Assembly: GCA_027335515.1 (NCBI GenBank)
Contig: DAHWHT010000030.1
Span: 1 to 15,826 of the forward strand
DNA from: Clostridia bacterium
Lineage (GTDB): Bacteria; Bacillota_E; RBS10-35; JAJYVN01
Direction of reading: 5' to 3'
Length of the DNA: 15,826 nucleotides
Part shown: positions 7,015 through 14,417 of the stretch, piece after piece
How positions within the stretch are numbered: the first letter of the stretch is position 1
How the letters are laid out: each line of letters begins with the position of its first letter
The notes under the pieces: generated by a model
Databases searched by the model: none
What the model was told of the DNA's origin: nothing
Seen by the model: only the letters and a program-made list of their open reading frames with translations
Made by a program: the position numbers and the translations under genes

Positions 7015-7240
7015 ACACGGGGCGGAGTAGGGCGCCGGCCCGCCTGAGCGAGGGGATGTCTGCGTTGCACCATCCCCCGGGCGGCGGACCAGCCATCGTC
7101 CCGTGTTCGTTCCCGCCACCCGGGCGGACGGGTGCAGCCGTGAGCGCCCGCTGTGCGCCTTGCGGCGTGCGCCCCGCACCGTCGCCGGAACACGCAGGTG
7201 GCACCGCGGACCCCTCCGCCCTTTGGGCGTGAGGGGTTTT
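7015..7240 (+). promoter_or_regulatory. T-box riboswitch (tRNA-sensing leader) without an obvious target gene
   Basis: The T-box core AGGTGGCACCGCGG (7196-7209) contains the fixed UGGNACCGCG. AGG (7196-7198) and GCGG (7206-7209) pair with CCT (7220-7222) and CCGC (7216-7219), leaving the seven-base bulge UGGCACC: a textbook antiterminator. It is mutually exclusive with the terminator at 7210-7240. Upstream, Stem I is visible. The basal helix is ACACGGG/CCCGTGT (7015-7021 with 7100-7106), AGTA is at 7026-7029, and CCGCC/GGCGG (7040-7044 with 7080-7084) is followed by an AG bulge TGAGCGA (7045-7051). The distal stem is GGGGATG/CATCCCC (7052-7058 with 7071-7077). The specifier region is GGACCAGCC (7086-7094): by the usual GAA+1 spacing it reads CAG (Gln, 7090-7092), with AGC (Ser) as alternative. 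UGGC in the bulge calls for a G73 tRNA, which fits Gln or Ser. No promoter is clear. Confidence 0.82.
7210..7240 (+). terminator. Intrinsic terminator of the T-box leader
   Basis: ACCCCTC plus CGCCC (7210-7221), a TTT loop, then GGCG-rich GGGCG (7225-7229), one bulged T and GAGGGGT (7231-7237) form a 12-bp stem ending in TTTT (7237-7240). It has the T-run expected of a factor-independent terminator on the + strand only. Its 5' arm overlaps the antiterminator (7206-7222), as T-box control requires. It could also end transcripts coming from the response regulator. Confidence 0.8.
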
Positions 7241-7517
7241 CCCTTGGGCGTTCGCGGCGGCCGGGTGAACAGCCTGGGCGACAGGGATGCCGCGCGCGTT
7301 GGCGGAAAGGGCGACGGGCGTGTGCGCGCGGGCGGCCCAGAGAGACCGTGGCCGCCAGCGCTCCGTAGCGGGCCCCTGGGGCGCCCTCGGTACGGAGGCC
7401 GCATCGGCCTGAGGTGACCGGGCGTCCCAGCCAGAGTGTCCTCGGCGACAATGGTTGGCAGGTGGCGACTGCCACGGGGGGCGGACGCGCGCCCCGTGGG
7501 CCGTCGCTCGGGCCGTC

Positions 7518-7553
7518 GCCGTGGGCGCGGGGGGGGGGCCCTGCGCCCACGGC
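7518..7553. repeat. 11-bp inverted repeat enclosing a ten-G run
   Basis: GCCGTGGGCGC (7518-7528) is the exact complement of GCGCCCACGGC (7543-7553). The loop contains ten consecutive G (7529-7538). It would make a stable hairpin with a G-rich loop. No U-run follows. Confidence 0.55.
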
Positions 7554-7590
7554 CGTCGTGGACCCGGGGCCGGCGGGCCCGGTAACACCG

Positions 7591-7618
7591 CGATGACCTT
7601 CGCGCGCGTGGAGGGCCC
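7591..7618 (+). repeat. 28-bp direct repeat, copy 1
   Basis: CGATGACCTTCGCGCGCGTG followed by GAGGGCCC. It is identical to copy 2 (7652-7679) except for one base (G for A at the 23rd position). The two copies are offset by 61 bases. Confidence 0.75.
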
Positions 7619-7651
7619 GGCGTCGCGGCAAACGGTCGCCGAGTGGCTCGA

Positions 7652-7679
7652 CGATGACCTTCGCGCGCGTGGAAGGCCC
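7652..7679 (+). repeat. 28-bp direct repeat, copy 2
   Basis: CGATGACCTTCGCGCGCGTG followed by GAAGGCCC. In this copy CCTTC and GAAGG can pair around GCGCGCGTG. The two copies fall in different reading frames (offset 61), so they do not encode a repeated peptide and more probably act as DNA or RNA. Confidence 0.75.
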
Positions 7680-7994
7680 AAGCCCCCGCCGGAGGGACGC
7701 CACCTGGCGGACCCGGCCCAGTGCGAGAGGAGTTCCGCCGGGTACATGGTAGATACTGCCAGATCGGTCGTCGTCCGGTGCGCGCGCCCGCCGCTGGCGG
7801 GCCGGCCCCGGTGCTGGCCGGCAGCCGTCGTTCGCGGAGAGGCACGGCGGGGCGGGGGCGATCTGCCATGGCGGATGGGTGTGCCGAGGCCGCTGGGGAG
7901 CGGCGAGCAGTCCGGCCGCGCGCCGCGGACGAGACGGCTGCTTGGGGGCGCAGCCGTGTCGCAATCTGATGTACCCTTAGCAGGCGGCGGCCCC

Positions 7995-8714
7995 ATGGAG
8001 CCAGCCGGGCGGGGTGGGGCGCCAGTTGGAGCGATCGCCTCTTGGCCGATGTCCGACCGGCCGCGCGAAAGGCTGCTGCGCCTCGGGCCGTCCTCACTGG
8101 GCGATGCCGAACTCGTGGCCGTGCTCCTGCGCACGGGGCGGCAGGGGGAGAGCGCCCTCGACCTCGCTCGGCGCGTGCTGACCCTCGGAGGGCGCGAAGG
8201 ACTGGCAGGATTGTGGTCGTGCGCGGCAGAGGACCTGGGCGCCATCAGGGGAATGGGAGAGGCCAAGGCCGCGACCCTCATCGCCGCACTGGAGCTGGGC
8301 CGTCGGGCCGGCCGCGTGCCGCCTGGGCCGGCTCTGGTGAATTCTGCCGAGGAAGCCGCGCGCGAGATGGCCGACATGGCGGTCCTGGACCGCGAGCAGT
8401 TCCGAGTGCTCCTGCTGAATACCCGGCACCAGCTGTTGGGCGCAGAGGTGGTGGGCGTGGGCGGGCTGGACCAAGTAGCTGTTCACCCGCGGGAGGTGTT
8501 CAAGCCCGCGATCCGCAGGAGCGCCGCGGCGGTGATCCTGGGGCACAATCACCCCAGCGGTGACCCGGAGCCGAGCCGGGCCGACGTGTTGCTCACAGAG
8601 CGCTTGGTAGATGCTGGGCGGCTCCTGGGGGTCGCCGTGCTGGATCACGTCATTGTGGCCAGGCGTGGGTTTGTGAGTCTCCGCGCGGCGGGTGCCGCGA
8701 CGTTCGAGGATTGA
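7995..8714 (+). CDS. radC: RadC/JAB1-MPN domain protein
   Basis: A RadC family protein of 239 residues; the cellular role of RadC is unsettled despite the historical DNA-repair name. The N-terminal half has the family opening R-P-R-E-R-L-L-R-L-G and a helix-hairpin-helix-like stretch (LGAIRGMGEAKAATLIAALELGRR). The C-terminal half is a metalloprotease-like JAB domain with the complete metal motif H-N-H-P-S-G near residues 184-189, followed by P-S-x-x-D with D197. I chose ATG 7995 because the residues before ATG 8049 (IASWPMSDRPRERLL) resemble the conserved I-x-x-L-P-x-x-x-R-P-R-E start. Neither ATG has a strong ribosome binding site, so the start is uncertain. radC directly upstream of mreBCD is a common order in Bacillota. 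The 83-base gap to mreB shows no terminator. Confidence 0.92.
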   Translation: MEPAGRGGAPVGAIASWPMSDRPRERLLRLGPSSLGDAELVAVLLRTGRQGESALDLARRVLTLGGREGLAGLWSCAAEDLGAIRGMGEAKAATLIAALELGRRAGRVPPGPALVNSAEEAAREMADMAVLDREQFRVLLLNTRHQLLGAEVVGVGGLDQVAVHPREVFKPAIRRSAAAVILGHNHPSGDPEPSRADVLLTERLVDAGRLLGVAVLDHVIVARRGFVSLRAAGAATFED

Positions 8715-8797
8715 CGACCGGGGCCTAGGGTCCCGTGGCGGGGCCCCCGGCGCCGCGTCGTCATGTTCCCCAAGACGACCGGGGGTGGATGGGGCGG

Positions 8798-9823
8798 ATG
8801 TGGGGCGTGCTATCGCGCGACATGGGCATCGATCTCGGAACGGCCAACTCGCTGGTCTATGTGCGCGGACGCGGCATCGTGCTACAGGAACCATCGGTCG
8901 TCGCGATCAAGACCGAGACGAAACAGCCGGTGGCCGTGGGTACGGATGCCAAGCGCATGATCGGACGGACCCCTGGCAATGTGGTGGCCATCCGCCCGAT
9001 GAAGGACGGGGTGATCGCCGACTTTGACATCACGCAGGCCATGCTGCGGCACTTCATCGCGCGTGCGAACCGCAAGCGGTCGCTGATGCGTCCGCGGGTG
9101 GTCGTCTGTGTACCGTCTGGCGTCACCGAGGTCGAAAAGCGTGCGGTGGTGGATGCCGCACTGCAGGCTGGGGCGCGAGAGGCTTACATCATTGAGGAAC
9201 CCATGGCGGCCGCCATAGGCGCCGGGCTCCCCGTACACGAGCCGACGGGCAGCATGATCGTCGACATCGGCGGCGGCACGACGGAGGTGGCGGTCATCTC
9301 GCTCGGCGGGGTGGTCAACCCGCGCTCGATCCGCGTGGCGGGCGACGAGATGGACGAGGCCATCATCAACTACGTGAAGCGTAACTACAACCTGGCGATT
9401 GGTGAGCGTACGGCCGAGGACGTTAAGATCGCCATCGGCGCCGCCTTCCCGGTCAACGACGACGCCTCGGCGGACATCCGTGGCCGCGACCTCGTGACCG
9501 GTCTGCCCAAGAGCCTGCGCCTGACCGCTCCGGAGGTGCGTCAGGCGCTGCAGGAGCCCGTGACGAGCATCATCGAGGCCATCCGCTTCACCCTGGAGTT
9601 CACCCCGCCAGAGCTTGCGGCCGACATCATGGACCGGGGTATCGTCATGACCGGCGGGGGCTCCTTGCTCAAGGGGCTCGACCGCAAGGTCGCGCAGGAG
9701 ACGGGTATGCCCGTAGTCGTCTCCGATGAGCCGCTGCTATGCGTGGTCAAGGGAACCGGCAAGGTCGTGGAGGAACTTGAGCACCTGCGTCATGTGTTGC
9801 TGACGCCGAAGCGTCTCGCTTGA
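8798..9823 (+). CDS. mreB: MreB, actin-like rod-shape determining protein
   Basis: MreB forms membrane-bound filaments that guide lateral cell-wall synthesis. The 341-residue product is the usual length and carries every actin-fold signature: phosphate-1 loop ([14 protein letters not shown]), [15 protein letters not shown], phosphate-2 loop ([18 protein letters not shown]), the connecting [10 protein letters not shown] region and the adenosine motif ([14 protein letters not shown]). I chose ATG 8798 because it gives the family N-terminus [14 protein letters not shown]. An in-frame ATG at 8789 would add three residues, and both share the same G-rich ribosome binding region. The stop is seven bases before mreC, so the genes are co-transcribed. 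Confidence 0.97.
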   Translation: MWGVLSRDMGIDLGTANSLVYVRGRGIVLQEPSVVAIKTETKQPVAVGTDAKRMIGRTPGNVVAIRPMKDGVIADFDITQAMLRHFIARANRKRSLMRPRVVVCVPSGVTEVEKRAVVDAALQAGAREAYIIEEPMAAAIGAGLPVHEPTGSMIVDIGGGTTEVAVISLGGVVNPRSIRVAGDEMDEAIINYVKRNYNLAIGERTAEDVKIAIGAAFPVNDDASADIRGRDLVTGLPKSLRLTAPEVRQALQEPVTSIIEAIRFTLEFTPPELAADIMDRGIVMTGGGSLLKGLDRKVAQETGMPVVVSDEPLLCVVKGTGKVVEELEHLRHVLLTPKRLA

Positions 9824-9830
9824 GGCCGGC

Positions 9831-10862
9831 GTGAGCGTGCACGATACGGGCGGGAAGGACGCACGGACCTCCGGGCGTCCGGCCGAAGAACCTGCAGAAA
9901 TCGGCGATGCCCCGCGGGGGCGGGACGACCGGCGTCGGCGGCGGAACGGCCCGCGGACCCGCCGTCCCGCCGCCGACGGTTTCCGCCGGGCGCGCCCCCT
10001 CGGCGGAGCGGCGGGAGGGGCCCGGGTGCGGGATACCTTCCTCGGGCGGCGGTGGTGGATGCTTGCCGCCTCGGCCGCGGTGCTGAGCGGGCTGCTCGGC
10101 GCCAGCGTCCGCTTGGGCGTGGGTACCGTTCCGTCCGTCTGGCTCCAAGATGCGGTCACACCGGCGGAGCGTGCCCTAAACCGCGGGTCCTCGGCCGTCT
10201 CGGGGTGGGCGCGTGAGTTCACCCAACTCTGGTGGTTGAGCCGAGAGAACGCCGCCCTGCGGGCCCAGGTGGCGCGCCTGCAGCAGGTCGTGCTGCGGGA
10301 CGCCGAGTTGCAGGCGGAAAACGTCACCCTGCGCCAGATGCTACGTCTCCAGACCTCGGCCGAGAGCCGCTTCCATACGCAGGGTCTTGCGGCGGAGGTG
10401 ATCGCCCGCGACCCCTCCACATGGTTCCAGTCGCTCGTCCTGGACAAGGGGAGCGCGAACGGCGTGAGCGTGGGGATGATCGCCATCACGCCCAGTGGCC
10501 TCGTCGGCCGCGTGGTGCAGCCCGTGGCGGCGCACAGCGCCAACCTGATGCTCATCACCAACCCGGAGTTCGGCGTCGGAACGATGGTCAGTCGGACGGG
10601 GTCCGAGGGGGCGGCGGTTGGCCGCCTGGGCTCGGCGGACTTGGTCATGACCTTTTTCGCGCCCAGCGCCCAGGTGCGGGTAGGCGACCAGGTGGTCACC
10701 TCCGGGATCGGCGGCGAGTTCCCCCGCGGGATGCCCGTTGGCATCGTCGCCACGGTCCAGATGGGTGGCCTCGGACTCGTCCGCCAGGCCATCGTCAGGC
10801 CACTGGTCGACGTCGGCGGCGTCGGTGCGGTGCTCCTGCTGCCCGCCGCGGGGGGCGGATGA
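9831..10862 (+). CDS. mreC: MreC, elongasome scaffold protein
   Basis: MreC is a single-span protein that links cytoplasmic MreB to the external transpeptidase PBP2. The 343-residue product has a long Arg/Pro/Gly-rich cytoplasmic N-terminus, one membrane segment (about 75-95, MLAASAAVLSGLLGAS), a coiled coil (about 139-171, ENAALRAQVARLQQVV onward) and the paired beta-barrel periplasmic/extracellular region with family features such as DKGSANGVSVGM, GLVGRVV and GDQVVTSG. GTG 9831 has a GAGG ribosome binding site and follows mreB by seven bases. A second in-frame GTG at 10026 sits behind an even better site (GGGAGGGG, about five bases away) and would remove the 65-residue tail, giving the classic MreC start. 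The stop overlaps mreD (ATGA). Confidence 0.94.
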   Translation: MSVHDTGGKDARTSGRPAEEPAEIGDAPRGRDDRRRRRNGPRTRRPAADGFRRARPLGGAAGGARVRDTFLGRRWWMLAASAAVLSGLLGASVRLGVGTVPSVWLQDAVTPAERALNRGSSAVSGWAREFTQLWWLSRENAALRAQVARLQQVVLRDAELQAENVTLRQMLRLQTSAESRFHTQGLAAEVIARDPSTWFQSLVLDKGSANGVSVGMIAITPSGLVGRVVQPVAAHSANLMLITNPEFGVGTMVSRTGSEGAAVGRLGSADLVMTFFAPSAQVRVGDQVVTSGIGGEFPRGMPVGIVATVQMGGLGLVRQAIVRPLVDVGGVGAVLLLPAAGGG

Positions 10863-11386
10863 GTGTGCGCTGGTTCATGGTGGGGCTGGGACTCGTGCTG
10901 TTGGTTGCCGTGCAAGCGGTGCTGGCCGGGCACCTGGCCGTGGCCGGCACCGTTCCCGACCTTCCCTTGGCGGCGGCCCTGGTGCTCGGCCTGCAGGGGG
11001 GGCCGAGCCGCGGTGGCTTGGCCGGCGTTGTCGTAGGCTTGTCCCTGGACCTCCTCCGGGGAAGCCAGTTGGGGCTTTTCGCGCTGGCCGCCGGCATCGC
11101 CGGCTGGCTGTGTGGCGAGGCTGCCACGCGTGTGGATGCCGGGCGCGCCGTGGTGCGCTGGATCATCGCCTCGGTCGCCGCCGCGCTGTACGGAGCCGTG
11201 GTGGTGGTCCTCTGGATGGCGCTGGGGCACCCTGTGCACCTGCACGGCGTCTTCTACCATATTCTGGGCGCGGCGCTCTATGACGGGCTGCTCGCCGCCC
11301 TGGCCTACTGGCCGCTGGCGGCGATGGGCCGGCGCGCCTTTGCCCGCGGCAGGCGCTATCCACGCATGGGCATCGACAGGCCGTAG
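10859..11386 (+). CDS. mreD: MreD, rod-shape determining membrane protein
   Basis: A 175-residue, very hydrophobic protein with about five membrane segments, the normal MreD size. The region PDLPLAAALVLGLQGGPSRG and the following GVVVGLSLDLLRGSQLGLFAL match the family pattern P-D-L-x-L and G-x-x-x-G-L-x-x-D-L-L-x-G-x-x-G. MreD works with MreC and the RodA/PBP2 enzymes. ATG 10859 overlaps the mreC stop by four bases, which implies translational coupling. The identification rests on these motifs and on its place between mreC and a class B PBP. Confidence 0.93.
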   Translation: MSVRWFMVGLGLVLLVAVQAVLAGHLAVAGTVPDLPLAAALVLGLQGGPSRGGLAGVVVGLSLDLLRGSQLGLFALAAGIAGWLCGEAATRVDAGRAVVRWIIASVAAALYGAVVVVLWMALGHPVHLHGVFYHILGAALYDGLLAALAYWPLAAMGRRAFARGRRYPRMGIDRP

Positions 11387-11496
11387 GTATGCCCGATGCC
11401 GCCGCGCGCCCCTGATGCGGCACGGAGCATCTCTCCGTGTGGCCGGTGGCGCCGCGCGAGCGGGGCGCGCATTCAGTGCCACGGGGGGCCGAGGGG

Positions 11497-13662
11497 GTGA
11501 ACGGTTCCGCGGATTCGGCGGCCCGCGGCATGGGCAGGAGGACGGCCGTGCTACGGGCCCTGCTTGTGCTGGCCACTCTGGGTCTGATCGTCCGGCTCTG
11601 GCAGCTTCAGATCGTGCGCGGTCCGGCCTTTACCACCGCCGCGCTCAACGAGTCCCTGCACGTGGTGTCGATCCCAGCGCCGCGCGGCCAGATTCTCGAT
11701 CGCCACGGGCTGGTGCTCGCGACCGACGTGCCGGTCTTCGACGCGGCCTTGGCTTGGACCAAGACGCCGCCCGCGCCGGCGGAGGTGGCCCTGCTGTCGG
11801 GGATTCTCGGCATGAGCCCCCGGGCGGTCGACGCGGTCGCGGCCCAGGTGCGCCAGGCGAGCCCGCTCACCCCACTGACGTTGAAGGACGCGATCACGCC
11901 CAGCGAGTACACGTTGCTCGTCGAGCACCGGGCGGAGCTACCGGGGGTGGAGATCCTCACCCAGCCCGTCCGCCGCTACCCGGGTATCCCCGGCGACACC
12001 AACCCGGGGCCGAAACTGGCGGCCAACGTGCTGGGCTACGTCCAGGATGGCAAGCTGCCCGGCGACGTCACGGGCGCCGACGGGGTCGAGAAGAGCTACA
12101 ACGGGCCGGTCCCGGTGCCGGGTGGTGGCACGGTGCTCGGCCTGCAGGGCGTCGACGGCAAGGACTACATGATTCTCGATCAGAACGGGCATCCGATCGG
12201 GCGGGTGGGGCTGTCCGCGCCCGTCCCGGGCGACAGCGTGGTGCTGACGATCGACGCCAAGCTGCAGGCTGTCGCGCAGCATGCGCTCGCGGCGCAGATG
12301 GCGGCGTTGCGCACGCGCTCCTTCAGTGGCGACGGGGGACCCTTCCCCCAGGCATACGCGGGCGCCGCCGTCGTCATCGACGCCCGCAACGGCCAGGTCT
12401 TGGCGCTGGCCTCGGAGCCCACGTTCAACCCCAACGCCTTCGCGGCGGCTGCTAACGCGCCGTCCGGCAGCGTGGCCCAGCGTGCCTTCGCCGCCCAGTA
12501 CCAACGCTGGCTCAGCCAGCCTGGCAGCCCCCTGATCGACCACGCCATCTCCGACGTCGCGCCCCCGGGTTCGACCTTCAAGCCGATCACCGCCATCGCC
12601 GCCTTGGAACAGGGGGTGATCACCCCGCAGCAGCACCTGCCCTGTCCAGCGTCCATCCAATTGGCGCCTGGCTACGCGCTCCACAACTGGATCCCTGTCT
12701 TCGGCGGCAACCTCGACCTGACCGAAGCCCTGGCCCGCTCCTGCGACACCTACTTCTACGCCGTGGGCGCGCGCACCGGCATCGCGGCCATCGACCGCGT
12801 CGCGCGCGCCTTCGGGCTCGGGCAGTTGACCGGCCAGGCGGCGCTCTATGGGGAGGACCCCGGGCAGGTTTCCAGCCCGGCCCTGCAGCCGCCTGCGCTC
12901 GGGCCGTGGACGACGGCGCTGACGATGCAGTCCGCGATCGGGCAGGGTTTGAGCGCGTTCAACCCGCTGGAGATGGCGGACTACGTCGCGGCCCTTGCCA
13001 ACGGCGGCACCCTGTGGCGCCCGTACTTCGTCAGTGAGGTTCGGTCGCCGAGCGGGCGGGTCTTGGTGCGGACCCGCCCGCAGGTCCGCACGCGCATCCC
13101 GCTGAGCCCCACGATCGTCCAGGCCATCCACCAGGCGATGACCGCCGTCACGCAGAGGAATCCGGCGTGGTTGGCGGACGGTATCGATTCCGATTTCGGC
13201 ACCGCGTACTGGACGTATTACGGTTTCAGCAGCGAGACCGCGCAGGTTCTCGGGCAGCCCATCCAGGTCGCGGGGAAGACCGGTACGGCCCAGACGGTCC
13301 CCGGGGCCACATCCGACGGCTGGTGGATCTCTTGGGCGCCCGCCAACCACCCGCAGATCGCCGTCGTTGTCTTCATCCACCACGCAGGCGAGGGGTTCGC
13401 CAGCGGCGGGCCCGTGGCCCGGGAGATCTATGACTACTACTTCGGCCTGGACCGGGCCATGTGGCAAGCGGGCCAGGCCCAGCAGATCATCCCGTCGGTC
13501 ATTTCCATGTACTTCGGCATGAGTTCGCAGGTCCCGGACTGGTGGCCGTCCACGCCCCCGCAGCAGGCTGCCTCCCCTCCGGCCTCCCCCACCATGGGGG
13601 TCACCTCCGGTGGTGCCCCGGCCGCCCCGGCGCGCACCTCCGCCGGGGCGGCCGGTGGGTAG
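11497..13662 (+). CDS. mrdA: Class B penicillin-binding protein 2 (peptidoglycan DD-transpeptidase)
   Basis: PBP2 crosslinks new peptidoglycan in the elongasome alongside RodA. The 721-residue product (GTG 11497; a G-run about ten bases upstream serves as ribosome binding site, and longer or shorter in-frame starts exist at 11437 and 11530) has one N-terminal membrane anchor (about 15-30). A pedestal domain follows with the PBP dimer motif (PAPRGQILDRHG). The transpeptidase domain has all three active-site boxes: S359-T-F-K362, S415-C-D417 and K594-T-G596. The last 45 or so residues are Pro/Ala/Gly-rich, perhaps a wall-facing tail. The gene follows mreD by 110 bases. No rodA is visible in the window. 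Family is certain; the PBP2 rather than division-type role is inferred from the mre context and the SxD box. Confidence 0.93.
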   Translation: MNGSADSAARGMGRRTAVLRALLVLATLGLIVRLWQLQIVRGPAFTTAALNESLHVVSIPAPRGQILDRHGLVLATDVPVFDAALAWTKTPPAPAEVALLSGILGMSPRAVDAVAAQVRQASPLTPLTLKDAITPSEYTLLVEHRAELPGVEILTQPVRRYPGIPGDTNPGPKLAANVLGYVQDGKLPGDVTGADGVEKSYNGPVPVPGGGTVLGLQGVDGKDYMILDQNGHPIGRVGLSAPVPGDSVVLTIDAKLQAVAQHALAAQMAALRTRSFSGDGGPFPQAYAGAAVVIDARNGQVLALASEPTFNPNAFAAAANAPSGSVAQRAFAAQYQRWLSQPGSPLIDHAISDVAPPGSTFKPITAIAALEQGVITPQQHLPCPASIQLAPGYALHNWIPVFGGNLDLTEALARSCDTYFYAVGARTGIAAIDRVARAFGLGQLTGQAALYGEDPGQVSSPALQPPALGPWTTALTMQSAIGQGLSAFNPLEMADYVAALANGGTLWRPYFVSEVRSPSGRVLVRTRPQVRTRIPLSPTIVQAIHQAMTAVTQRNPAWLADGIDSDFGTAYWTYYGFSSETAQVLGQPIQVAGKTGTAQTVPGATSDGWWISWAPANHPQIAVVVFIHHAGEGFASGGPVAREIYDYYFGLDRAMWQAGQAQQIIPSVISMYFGMSSQVPDWWPSTPPQQAASPPASPTMGVTSGGAPAAPARTSAGAAGG

Positions 13663-13708
13663 CGGTCGGAGGCGGTCTGGCGCGGCGACGCGCGCGCGGC
13701 CCGACCGC
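13662..13708 (+). terminator. Possible terminator hairpin after the PBP gene
   Basis: GCGGTCGG (13662-13669, overlapping the stop codon) pairs exactly with CCGACCGC (13701-13708). The GC-rich sequence between can fold further. There is no T-run, so it is at best a U-less or factor-assisted terminator at the end of the mre operon. Confidence 0.35.
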
Positions 13709-13757
13709 ACCCCAGGCGGCTGGGTGCCGGGCCCTAGCGGTTGCCGGCTACGCGTAA

Positions 13758-13850
13758 GGGCGTGGCTGCGATCGCGCGTTGCGGGCGTGGAGGGAGGCGG
13801 CCTCCGTCGCAGGGTGAGGTTCCGCGGGGCGGCGCTGGGCGTGGCTGCGA
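13758..13850 (+). repeat. 14-bp direct repeat pair
   Basis: GGGCGTGGCTGCGA is present at 13758-13771 and 13837-13850, 79 bases apart, with the shorter core GGGCGTGG at 13783-13790 and 13926-13933. These may be binding sites or chance similarity in GC-rich DNA. Confidence 0.45.
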
Positions 13851-14142
13851 ACCGCGGGGCAGCGGCAGCCGTGCGCCTTGAAGCCGGCCGGGGGGCCCGC
13901 GACGCTGGGCTGGCGGTCCCCTTGGGGGCGTGGCGGCGGCTGGCTCCACGGACCATGGCTGCGCAGCCCCCCGGCGGCGGGGACCGGGGGGCCGCCCGGG
14001 AGGGCGCGCGCAGGGCCCCCCAGCGCGGCCCGTCCAGCGGCACCCGGTCAAGTCCCCCCCGGCATGGCGCCCACCCGCAGGGCCGCGGCGTTCTCGGCAG
14101 ACGGCCTCAGCGACAAGGGCTAGCAGCGGTTGGCGACAACTC

Positions 14143-14197
14143 GGGGCGTACGGCGGCTCTGGGGAGCCGCTCCGTGCACCGCCACCGTGGTCGCCCC
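14143..14197 (+). other. Nested hairpin upstream of the sulfatase-like gene
   Basis: GGGGCG (14143-14148) can pair with CGCCCC (14192-14197), enclosing GCGGCTC (14153-14159) paired with GAGCCGC (14164-14170) around TGGG. It may be part of a structured leader; no riboswitch class is recognised. Confidence 0.3.
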
Positions 14198-14373
14198 TCC
14201 GCCGAAATCGTGCGGCCGTTGCGGTGGCAGGCACCGGGGCGGGCAGCGGGTGCCCCCGCCCACCACCGCACGGCCGCGCGCGCCATCGTTCGACCCCCCA
14301 AGCCCCCTGGCGGAATGACGCCACCCTGCGGGCACAGGAGTCCCGGCAGGCGGCAGCTCGCCCGGAAGAGAAG

Positions 14374-14417
14374 GGAGGGCCGTTCCCTGTGGCCGAGCGC
14401 CCAGGGGAACGGCCTCC
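14374..14417 (+). repeat. 16-base near-perfect inverted repeat just before a ribosome binding site
   Basis: GGAGGGCCGTTCCCTG (14374-14389) and CAGGGGAACGGCCTCC (14402-14417) are complementary apart from one extra G on the left arm and one extra G on the right. The hairpin ends two bases before the AAGGGG ribosome binding site (14420-14425) of the sulfatase-like gene. It could control access of ribosomes, act as an operator, or end upstream transcription. Confidence 0.55.

Larger units (their letters stand above)
7241..7994 (+). other. 750-base gap between the T-box and radC, no convincing gene
   Basis: A T-box should be followed by an amino-acid-related gene, but nothing here codes convincingly. 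A 50-codon frame from a GTG at 7264 to 7417 has no recognisable family, and the frame that runs into radC from 7455 is arginine/glycine/proline-rich without family resemblance. Structure seen: an 11-bp inverted repeat around a ten-G run (7518-7553) and a 28-bp direct repeat (7591-7618, 7652-7679). It may be the 5' leader of radC-mre, the remains of a lost gene, or a non-coding RNA region. Confidence 0.5.

Noticed and set aside
7002..7021. Another GGGTGGCAC string just before the T-box
   Set aside because: It continues ACACGG instead of ACCGCG, and its bases fit better as the 5' arm of the Stem I basal helix.
7264..7417. Small open frame of 50 codons right after the T-box terminator
   Set aside because: Its position is attractive, but there is no clear ribosome binding site, no membrane or amino-acid-metabolism pattern, and its composition is that of the surrounding non-coding DNA.
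7455..7994. N-terminal extension of RadC
   Set aside because: The frame is open to 7455, but the added residues are low-complexity, unlike RadC, and overlap the direct repeats and hairpin; family alignment supports a start near 7995.
6556..8097. Long minus-strand frames across the T-box and radC gap
   Set aside because: They run through three unrelated features, have no family resemblance and reflect the scarcity of stop codons at this GC content.
11938..14043. 701-codon open frame on the minus strand opposite the PBP gene
   Set aside because: It is a shadow of the PBP2 gene in very GC-rich DNA; the translation is Arg/Gly/Pro-rich with no domain pattern, while the + strand encodes an unmistakable PBP.
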